From: Sialis fuliginosa
Lineage: Eukaryota; Arthropoda; Insecta; Megaloptera; Sialidae
Assembly (NCBI GenBank): GCA_961205875.1
Contig: OY540818.1
Span: forward strand, 13,676,761-13,740,760
Direction: 5' to 3'
Length of the DNA stretch: 64,000 nucleotides
The translations under genes were made by a program, and so were the position numbers. This document shows, piece after piece, positions 51,141-62,800 of this stretch. How positions within the stretch are numbered: the first letter of the stretch is position 1; the number at the start of each line of letters is the position of its first letter. The notes under the pieces were generated by a model, which worked only from the letters and a program-made list of their open reading frames with translations, had not been told where the DNA came from and ran no database searches.

Positions 51141-53415
51141 AGATAAATAAGACAAACTGTGCACTTGGTAACACTGTATTTAGGCGGTATTTATAAATCT
51201 TAAATAATATAATAATGTAGGTAAAAGTTTCATTTGCAAGGATACAGGAAATAGAGAATAAAATACAATAATTGCTTTAGATTGACAACATATCAACATA
51301 TATATTTGTAGAATATAATCCATCATATTAAAATATATTTGCAGATTGTTTGAATAAAACAATAAAGATGTGCCATGGGAGGCTGGACACATGGCATACC
51401 ATTATCTATTCAAACTTACATTATCACAACACAATAAAACAGAAAAATATTACCTATAAGAATATGTTATCCATGTAACTTGCATTTGCTAACTATATAT
51501 ATTTATATATTTCATTGACATTGGTAAATTACATATACTTGTTATAATATATTATATTTTAATACTTTTAACTGCCCTTCAACATATAATAATTATAATT
51601 GTACCATTAATAATACTAAAAAGAAACCATATAAAATGTGTATGAACTACATACATTAACAAAAGTTTTTTTCAGATACAAATTTTATATGATTAAAAAT
51701 TCTTATTCAGATTTTGTAAAACATTTTAAATTCAAGTAAAACAACAAAAAATGTTACAGAGAATATAAATATGTTTTTAACATTAAAATCTACAATTTAT
51801 AATAATATATAATTTTAAATTATTTAATATACTTAACCATTTTTAAAATAGGTATATTACGTAACATACATATATATAACATAATATATTATTAATTAAA
51901 TTAAGTTAAGTCAATTTTAGAGAAAATATTTGTATCTTTTCATTAAAAATAAATTATTTTATCTCCTTAATAATTTCTTATATTTTATCGTCGTAAAATA
52001 AAATTCGAAACTATCAACACAAATTAAATGAATATACATTTTCTTTATAATAGTTTTTGATTATTTTATATGGATAAGAATTTAAAAGTGTGTTTATAAA
52101 ACAAACATCCTCCTAAATCAAATAACTATTTAAAATTAGACCAAAATTTAAAGTTTGTTAAAATTGTAAAGATTAGTCAATACTTTAGTCACTTTATTTA
52201 GGAGGGATAAAGAAATGTTATATTTTCTAAACACTATAGATATCAGAGTTAGTTTTAACATCTGCAGGTAGTTATAATGATATGCGAAAAATATTTTTAT
52301 ATAGAATATTTACAGAACAATATATATATTCGAAATTCTTTTTTTAATTATAAAACTAACTGAAAGTATAGTAATTCATAATAATTCATGAAAATAATAT
52401 AATTTTTATTGAATATATACATTATTTTGTAAATATACTACGTTTTTTCTGTCAGTATGGAGTCCAACTTGTGGAAAAAATGAACGATTATATTTCGTTA
52501 TTAAACATTCATTTTTTGTAGTTATATACATTCATACTGACAGTTTATATATAGAGGGATGTTAAAATGAAAGTAAAATAGAATATGGTAAATTGACTAG
52601 TAATGATTCATTTTTAAAATATAAATAAATAAGTATGAAACAAATTTATTACGTTTTTCAGATTTCTCGATTTACACTAACCAGCATATATTGGCTACAT
52701 GATATTTAAAAGAAATTATTTTTTTAAATATATCTTTAAAATGAACGAAATTAAACTCATATTATTTTTTTTAATTTTTAGGTCACATAATAAGTATCAG
52801 TCTTAAAAAATGTATATTATAATTAATCAGTATACATTATAGTAAAGATTGTTCATACTTTATAATGTTATTTAATACTTCTTTATTTTAAATATTACAA
52901 TAGTCTAACAATATGTCTACAACAGTATTGTAATTGTTGATTTAAAATATTTATATTTTTTTGTAAAAATAATCTAGGTTCTATAGTAAATATTCTTTTA
53001 CAAAACAACATAAATTATTTTTATTTTGTTTTACAAAATGTAACCATTTTCTTTTTATTTACATCATCAATAAATACAAAACAAATATATATTTATATAT
53101 TCATAAAATCTTTAAAAAAAACCTAGAAATATACGCATAAAAATAGAAATTATTTTATTAAAATAAATTTATATTAATCATTAGAAAAATATATTCCGGT
53201 TAAAAATATACGATTTTCTGGAAATTAAAATATATATCATATTCTTAATTTAAAAACTTCAAATTCTGTTTTTTTATTTATTTATCATTAATACTTAAGT
53301 GAAATGAAGAACAAATAAAAAATTGTCAGTTAAATATTAATGATATATAATATTTATTTTCCACCCTTATATACATATAGGTACATTGTTAGTTAAAAAC
53401 AAGAAAACAATAAAA
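51141..53415. other. Very AT-rich spacer downstream of IA-2
   Basis: No exon is seen between the rogdi promoter echo and the IA-2 3' end; one hairpin at 52448-52545. Part of it may be IA-2 3' UTR. Confidence 0.45.
52448..52545. repeat. ~98-nt hairpin
   Basis: CTGTCAGTATG is mirrored by CATACTGACAG, with a second paired stretch AAAAAATGAACG / ATTCATTTTTTG nearer the loop. The size is that of a microRNA precursor or a tiny MITE; no seed can be assigned. Confidence 0.5.
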
Positions 53416-53548
53416 ATCCTTGCTTAACGTCGGTATCATGTTTTTTAAGTCACTCATATTCTATTTCACTTACATCAATTAAATAAATACATTATTCGTT
53501 CGGTTCTGCAGATCACCATCGTGTATGGAAACGATGTTAAGCAAGGAT
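53416..53548 (-). repeat. Inverted repeat in the IA-2 3' UTR
   Basis: ATCCTTGCTTAACGTCG and CGATGTTAAGCAAGGAT bracket about 98 bp that starts 58 bp after the IA-2 stop codon. In the transcript this would form a 17-bp stem with one mismatch or wobble pair. Confidence 0.65.
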
Positions 53549-53605
53549 CATTAGTTTATACACAACATGCTGGTTAGTGTTTGACTGGATCCATGAAGTC
53601 GTCAT

Positions 53606-53846
53606 CTATGGTTTATCGCCAGTGGTATTAGGCTGCACAGGTGGTAGAGCTTTGAGAATAGCGTGGACTTCCTCAGCAACAGCCGTTAGAACAAACTCGA
53701 ACTGTTGTCGTGTAGCTACCATCGCAGGTCTCTGATCCCTAATATGTTCAAGAGTTGCAGCTATGTCTATTTCCTTCGCGCCCTTTGCCATTCGGTTTAA
53801 CACCATATCGATAAGACAGTATGTCCCTGTACGTCCGGCACCATCG
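53606..53846 (-). other. IA-2: Last IA-2 exon: P-loop second half and C-terminus
   Basis: The exon completes the split Ser codon of the P-loop and reads [20 protein letters not shown]. It then runs through [20 protein letters not shown] and the conserved tail to TAG at 53606-53608. The intron interrupts the catalytic signature exactly between Cys and Asp. The cysteine and arginine of the PTP signature are kept. Confidence 0.95.
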
Positions 53847-56800
53847 CTGAAAGTAAACAAAATGGTCACTACTTATTTTTAAGGTAATACGTTTGGATGA
53901 TATACTGATCGCATATAAAAAAAAATGTTCCTTAGGTTCAATTGAACTACAAATGTATCAAGTCTTATCAAAATTAGTGAGATAATACTCGCAACAAAAC
54001 TCCTAATCCTATTAATACTAAAATCAATAGGTCTGAAATACGCACTGAGACAAACATTTTCCCCAAAAATAATTCAAATCGGTGAATTTTAACAGTAGTT
54101 ATCGTAAGCGAAAGAAAATTCTACATCCAGACACACGTCAATCAGAATCTGCTCTTACCTCGGACACGATTTTTCGACGGTATTACAATACTTCCATTTC
54201 TTTCAGAACATGGAAGTAATAAGGTGAGTTTTATTTCTGACAAATCCTATTGAAATTTTTCATATATTAAAAATTATTTAAAAAGATATTAAAGAACATG
54301 GAAGTCATGTATCATTCTCCATATCCATATTTGTAAACTCTTGTAAATGCATAGATAATTAATAAAGGTATTTTTTTTAATTTATTGTATTTAACTTTTG
54401 TATTAACTAAAAAAATAGTAATGACATTTACCTGCAATGTACAACGATAGGGCAAGATCGGCCGCGATATGACTTGTTGACCTTTCTTCGGAATTCAAGT
54501 AAAGCCTTTGTCGATGCCGGGACGCTGTGTTCCGACCACGACAGGAAATGAAACTGCGTGACAGTACGAGTTTCTCCGGTTTTTACATTCTTCAAATAGA
54601 AACTACGCACCAGATAATCATCACACCAGATATGCTCGCTAACTAAATGAACCTGAAAAAAATTATATAAATATTTTATTTTTTATAAAATTTAGATATT
54701 GGCATAAGAAAAAATTACTTCTATATACAATAAATTAATATTTTTATATATTATAATCAAAATGCATGTTTGCTGACCTCATAGATGTGATAGAGTTCAG
54801 ATTCCTTCTCGGGCCAATAGCGATGGGACATGGCCGTCCCGTTCTCCGTGAGTCTGGTGAGCATCACCATAACCACGGACCCTTGCTCCCAAATCATCTG
54901 CCAGAAATCGGCAGCGGTTTGGGGTAATGGGCCTTGAGTAGCGATGTATGCAGGATTACGTGGGTCGTGGTCCGTCTAAAACAAACAATTTACATACTTT
55001 TTGTTTGGGATGTATTATTTTCTAAATTATATTATAATAATATGTACATTTCTATATATGCATATACATAAATGAATGTTCGTTTTTATGAGGCCTATAG
55101 ACTTGCGATTTTCTGAACCGATTTCAATGCGGTTTTCACCAATAGTTTGATAATTTTTCTGTGCAAGTTCGTGGCTATTAATATTTTATGAAAACTAAAG
55201 TTTTAATATCAAAAGACTAAAAAAATCTGTATCAAGTCGTGTTATGTTGAATATTTTAGATCGCTATGATTTTGTGGATATTAACCTGGGTAACACCGGG
55301 TCCAATGCGCTAGTATAAAATAAATATCAACATGTGAGGGCGTCGAAAATAATATGACTAGGGGAAAAAAGTCTTCACTTTTACAATAGGGGCGCAATAG
55401 TCAGTTCGAGGGCGCCAAAAATAATATGATGACAAAAACATAATTTTACGCTTTTATTTTAGTTGTTACCGCGGGCGCAATGAACTCTAGCACACAAATT
55501 TGAATAGTACTGAATTATTTACACAGTTATATGTAGATCCTTGTGAATCATCAGATCTTCATAAGACAAATCTAATAAAAAAATGTACATACTTAGATTC
55601 TAATCTAATTATATAATATATTAATTTGGGGGCCACAAAAATTGAATAACTGGCAAAAATTCGAAAACTTTTATTAGGATTACTAAAATAAAATTATCTT
55701 TACAAACAAAACATTAAAAAATAAAAGATGAATCCACTAATCAGTTTATCCTACAACCCAAATTTCCCGACAGTAATAATAATAATTTATAAACTTACGA
55801 TAGTAGAAGCATTGATATAATCAGATTCATTAGCATTAGCGAGACGTCCAAGAACAACGCGTGAGTGATCATAAGGAAAAACATCGGGACATCGGTTCTT
55901 GTCTTTGTTCTCAGGACGGGAAGCTTCTGTTGCGGCGCAGGGCTCAGCTTCGTACGCGCAGAGGGCAACCCATTCTTGCTCCAACCGATCCTTATTCCTC
56001 AGATGGTCCTCCATATACGCCTAAACAAATAAAAATATACCGTTTTACCAACGGGTGCAAATACAGCATATTTGTACCGGTTAGATAAAAAAATCATATA
56101 TTTGTTGGGTGGGCATGTTGAGTGGACAAATTTAAAAAAAATACATGGTTCATTATTCCCAGTCAAATTAATTAAGTCACTATGATTTTGTGGATATTAA
56201 CTCGGGTAACACCGGGTCCAATGCGCTAGTTAGCCTATAAAATTCTAACTACAAAATACATACCAAAACCATGTGCCCAGTTGAGATATCCATATTAGAC
56301 AAAGCTGGTTCTTCACTCCTGAAAAAATTGCAAATAAAATATTTGTATTATTATTGGAACTTAATATACATATAAATATATTTACATAACTGTGCTGATT
56401 TTCTTAAATAAATCGATATAAAAATACATATTGAAATATATTAATATATTTTTTCATGTTCAATTGAGTACTGAACTCTGAACCACAATAACATCAATTG
56501 AATTTCCTGTTACTAGTAGATTAAAAAATAATCGAATACAATCGAAAAATTCCTATACAAATATAAAATGATATTTCAATTAATTTACTAATTCATTTCA
56601 AATATCAATAAAATACAGAAAACATTAAAATATATGATTATTATTACCATGATGATGTGCTAGATCGGCTAGATGGACTCTGTTGTGACCCCCCCTCTGA
56701 TTCCCGCGAAAGAGATGTGATGCGCCCATGGAGGCCTCCTTCGGGTTTCTCTATCGGTGTTGTAGTAGGAGGTTGACCACCCTTGCTTGCCATGCGAGAT

Positions 56801-59800
56801 CGACATAATTCCTATATAATACATTATTTTTATTTTATTTTCATACTGTGTCAAAGTATAATATTAAAAAAATACCTACTCTATATAAATTTTTCAATAT
56901 AGATATTTTATATTTATTTTTTAAATTTTATTTAAATAATTTTATTATATTACATGTAAGATTATGTATTAACACGTTGTGTGCGATCGACACGCCTCCC
57001 AAAGATTGTAGCTTGTAGCCACGCGATAAACACAGTAGCCGTGTTTAGTTTAGTATAGTATGTCCAATATTCATTCATAAATTGATTTTATATTTTCATT
57101 TTTACGTTATTTTGTGGTATATTATAAAGAGTATTTTAGACCTTTTTTAGCTTTTCTACTTATTTAAAATTTGTTAGCCACCCACGAATGTTATGAGTAA
57201 TTTGTTCGCATTGAAAAAATAAGAATTCAAATGAATACATAATATATTATAGTCATTAAAAGACCAAATATTAATTTGTATAATAATAATAATAATATGC
57301 CTCAATGAAGTTGTTAATAGTTGAATCAAAAATTTTCGCGAAATTTAAATTAATTAATTTACTATAAAAAAATCGCATATTTTCTTACTTCCACATCAAA
57401 ATGTGTAAATTTATATAAAACTCTATAAGATTGGAAATACCTGAACTAATAAATATTGTTTTAATTTTATCTAAACCATTTTACAGGAAACCACAAACTC
57501 TTACAGTATTTACAACTAATCTCATATCTTCAGACATCATAAAAACAGTATGGTTTAATTTAAAAATCTAAACATGTTAATCCTTTACCTGATAATCCTT
57601 GCTGGCTTCGGTGTCGGGTCCAACCATACCAGCTCCGCATGCAAGATCTTGTAATTTACGGCGGGATTTCGCATGGCGGCGGATAAGTAACAAAGTAACT
57701 CCGGCTAAAAGTACAGCCGCAATTACACAACCCGCTAACAACATGCGGCCCTCGTACAGAATCGACTCTTCAGTCTCCATGTCGATTGCAGATCGTACCA
57801 CGGGAAGTTTTGTCTAAATTAATAATTTTTACAATTTATTATCTACGATTTTTCTAAGGGAAAAATATTGTTTATTTAATTAATACAAGTACCTAAACAT
57901 TTTTTTCATTGGGTAATTTTGTACCGAATGACTTTTTAATTAATCAATAATATATATTCTATTTTTAATAATACCCACAAATATAAAATAAAAAGAAACA
58001 TCCTGGTTTAAATTTAAAAAATATTTTTTCTATAGTTTTATAATATAAGTAAAAGGAAAAATATATGACTTATAATTTTAAAACGCTACCTAGCATTTTT
58101 ACCATTGTTCTCCACAAAAAAAGTTCTATAAAGTATTATTCCGATTTTAAAATAAATATCAATTCTTTGGAATTATAAAATTCATTTTATATTGACTTTA
58201 AAAGTATTTCAGTGATAAATCATAAACAGAAAAACGTATATTTGTTCTCATCATCTCACTTACATTCAATTTTAATTTAAAGTATATTTTAATATGTATT
58301 ATAAATTTTCAACTGACGCCTATGGGATATGTACATAATTGAAAATGCCATTCCATAAAAGATTACCACCATCAAGTTTAGGAAACAGTATTGTATTACG
58401 GACTAGGTACCATAAACATTCCTAATCTAAGAATATAACCTTAAGGACTATTCAGTAAAATAATTTTTTTAACTATTGCTTAAAATGTATAAGTAAACAA
58501 AATGTGTTAAATAATTTCTAATAACGAAACATAAAATAGAAAATAATAATTACATATTAACAATTAAAATAACTTTTAAAACAAATCTTCAATAAAAATT
58601 ATAAAGTTATAAAAATTCAGAATTAATTGTGAAGAATAAATATGAATTTAAAAAAATTACCTTATCCCCAATTCCAGCTGCTGTTACTTCAACTCCAGCT
58701 TTTTCTTTGAGGGCACCCTTCATTTCATCTAAAACAAAATATTTACAATAAATAAATAATATTGAATATTTTTTATACATTAATTACATACCGATTTTAA
58801 GAGCAATCATCGAAGCATTCAATCCTAACTCATTCGGTTTCACTTTAAATGTTACTTCATTTCGTTCAACTCTGTAATATATAATTTTATAAAATATAAA
58901 ATCACCATAAATATAATGATCCAATTATATTTTTAATTTACCTTATGTGAGTAAATGTTTCTGGATTTAGATGTAATAACTCAGCAAGAATATAGACAAT
59001 CTCATGCCCTTCTTTCCAACTGCGAATACTGAAATATTTTATAGTATTTGTTCAAGAAATAATGATGATATTTAATTATATAAGAACATCAAAATTAACA
59101 AGCAATTAAACGAGAAAATGGTATATATTATACAGTAAAGAAGAAGATATAAAAATGTTTCAATTTATAAGCACACATATATCTACTGCAGCGTTTCCCA
59201 AACTGTGGGTCGCGAACCGATTTTTAGTAGGTTACGAAAAAATGATTTTTTAATTATAAAAGTTATAGTATACCTATATATCTATATATCCTGTGGTTAC
59301 GAAACGTATATAAAAATATATATTTTATAAATTTTTTTTCCTGTAAAAATTCTTTAAATACAAAATACTAAAAGTAAATTTTTGATTTCTTTTTATCTCT
59401 AAGAATAAGATTATTTTTTTAATTAATTTAAGAACGTTAATTTTTGTACGATCATTTGTTCATTACTTTAGGCATTCAATTTGATTACGAATAACTCGAT
59501 CAAAAAAGATCGTAGAGCGATATAAAAAAGCTAATTAAAGAGAAAAGTCTTTCATTTGATTTGATCAAAAAATTAATTTCAGTCCGTAGAAACTCTAAAA
59601 TTGATGAAAATTAAAATATTTTCTGACACTTCATTATGAAAAAAAAATCCTATCGCGATACATTGTCGCTTTAAAATTTTGGTCGCGGCGCTAAAAAGTT
59701 TGGGAAGCACTGAAGTATAGGCTTTTTTTAAAGTACATACTGTATTAATCTAAATTCAGATATTATTAAACCAAAATAAACTAGCTGAACTAAAAATAGA

Positions 59801-62800
59801 TTTATTCTTCTGAAAAGTACCCAATATTTAATTTGATATTTGTATTACCTATCTTTGAAATCCATATAAGCATAGGAAGCATCAACATCATATTGTTCAT
59901 GAGAAGCCTCTGATGATGAAATAGGCTCATGGGTAATAACGGTATCCTTTTTTGCTTTGGCGTCAGCCATGTTAATTTTAACTTTTGCTGTAAATATCAA
60001 CATTGAAATTAATTTCTATACGCAGCTAATATCAATTCTAAATTAATTGTACCTTCAGTCTTTATATCAAATGGTGGACCAGGCTTCTTTACATCAAGCC
60101 TTTCTTTTCTTTTGAACCCGTCTGGATCTAACATTATACTATCGATTTGCTTTTCTATTTCAGCGTTCATTGGATCGTGAATACCTAAAACACATTTTAG
60201 TTGTTAGTAAAATCACAAGATAGTGAATCTTTTTTATTTATGTAGGTATATAGTCGACATCAGCTAATACGATTTCTGATCTGCCTAATTTTTAATTAAA
60301 TTATTATGTTAACATATAATTAGTTGTTTACAATTAGCTACCATGTGATTTAAGTAATGGAATTAATCAAAATTTAAAAAAATATTTTTATTATGTATTT
60401 ATATATGTATATGATCATTACTACTTTAAATTAGAGTGCAATAAAAATTACATAAATTATATTATTTGATAAACTTAACAACAATTATCTTTACCAACGC
60501 ATGCGTTTAGGAGCCCACTTATTTTTTAAATCTTCTAGTCTTTTTTATCAAATAAAAAACAACAGGGTACCGATCAATGTTATTACGCCACTGCATATTA
60601 TAAAACATTGAAAATAATGTTAAAAAGTGTACTAGGTATCATAAATCTCGTTAAGAATAAGTTCAACCATTTGATATAAAATACGAGTACCTACTTTAAA
60701 AATAATTTATCAATAACAGTTTCTGTTTATTTATTAATCTGCTATATTAGTTACAAATTATATATTATGTTTGATTATTATTATAAAATATTTTATATTT
60801 ACACCTGTTAAAATAATAGTTTTTACATAAATTGACCTATATTTTTATAATATTGGAATAAAATTTACTACTTAATATTCAAGCTAGAGACATGAGACAT
60901 TTCCAATAAATATTAATCCCATAAGATTTGTCTGTAGATCAGTGGCGTAGATAGGGGGGGGATTGAAATGATCAATCACCCCCCATGAGACAACTCATGA
61001 CATTTTTTTTAAAGTAGAAGGAAGAAAATAGTAAAAGTAAATAGGAAAAATTGGGTAGATAAGGGTAAAAAAAAGGTCTTCAGGTTTTTTTTTGTTTAAT
61101 TGAATGACTTTTTTTTTAATATGAAGTATAGTATGTACAGTTTGTATGATCAAAAAAAAAAAAGGTTATTCAATTTTCAAAATTATATTAATAATAATTT
61201 TTATTTTTTATTTTTCATATCATATCACCCCCCATCGCAAAAAGCTATCTACGCCACTGCTGTAGGCTGTTGTATTACCCTACTGACTGGATTAAAAACA
61301 ATTACACTGAAAAACCGTCCCTTATATCTTTATGTACTTAACACGTATTTCCCAATATACAAAATCTGTATTACAGTTTCACCAATCAGGTACCTAATCT
61401 TTTAGGTATAAATATTGAACTAAAATGATATTTAAATCAGAATACTTTGAACTATTGAAGTGTTACGTTCTGTGTGATATTGTTACGAATATATATTAAT
61501 TTCACCAAGATGTGCAACAAATTTATCAAAGAAATTGTAAATGAAGATCCTGTGTTTGAGAATTCTGAATCAGATTCGTCTTCCGATGAAGAGGAGATTT
61601 TAATTAATTATGTGGTCATCCGGCATCCACCTCCAGAACCAGCACCAGCTCAAGCAGTACAACAAGAAGTACCCGTACTAATTCAAGAATCGGTACCCGT
61701 ACAGTTACCAGTTGAAATTGTCCGTCAAGCTTTAGCGGAAATTCGTGAAGCACAACCGGAAAACGTTCCACGTACATCTAGATATGTGGATGCCTTAAGA
61801 CAAAATTTTCAAGAATCTTCTGGTATGTAGTACATGTTTAATATTTTTAATGTTAGAGATAAGGCCTAAACGGAAGCATTCTACATCATTAAACTTTTTT
61901 CAAATGTCAAAATTAAATTTATAAACATTTTCTGCAATTTGATTATAATTTGTAAGAAATTCTATTAATTTTTATGACCAAACTAGGTTTAGGAGCGAAT
62001 ATTTGCACGTGTCAGAAATAATTTTGAAATCCCTATATATTTTAATATTTTAAATATTTTAAGACACAATCTGAAAATATTTTAAAACCGTTCAAAATTG
62101 TATAAATAATAATTAATGTTATATTCTGAATATATGTATTTACAGATGCTTTCAACATCCTGTTCAACAAAATTCATCCAATCATTCAAACCGCTGCTTC
62201 TCTTACTACTGAGATCAACGAAAATGTCAGGGCCAGAGACATATCTGAAAGAAACTGCGAGGTTATGTCTATCGAGGCCAGAGAAAGCGACAGATGCCTT
62301 AACGAAATTTCACGAATCCTAGCACAATGCGAAGAAACAGCACAATTCACCAAAACCGTAATGGAAGATATACTTAAGAAATTCGAAAACGTCCAAGAAA
62401 CATTACGTAAGTAGAACTGTTATTCTAATCAAAACTAAAACATATTTAAGAGCGGTTTAAATATACTATTATACATTTTTGATCATTTTTTTCTTTTTAA
62501 ATCAGATAATTGTATAGATAACTTGTAACATCGTGTTTAAAAACTTTATTTTCTGAAATGTAATTATTATATAAAGTTCAAGAAATAAAATTATTATTAT
62601 TATAATTAATTTTTTTTTTTCTTTTTCAGAAGCCTTGAGAGAAAGGGCGATATCTGGTGGCCGCCGTGCAGCATGAAGATGAAGATGATGATTTTTTGTC
62701 ATCATATGTATTATACCGAACTTTGTAATTTTTTTTTAATAATTTGTAATAAATGTATTAAACATATACACGAATTTCAGTTACACATCCTTACCAATCA

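Noticed and set aside
55861..56088. Open frame on the + strand at 55861 and another at 57599
   Set aside because: Both are antisense shadows of confirmed IA-2 exons.
61474..61509. Upstream start of the nested gene at 61474
   Set aside because: It is a GTG codon in a eukaryotic context; the first ATG in frame is 61510.
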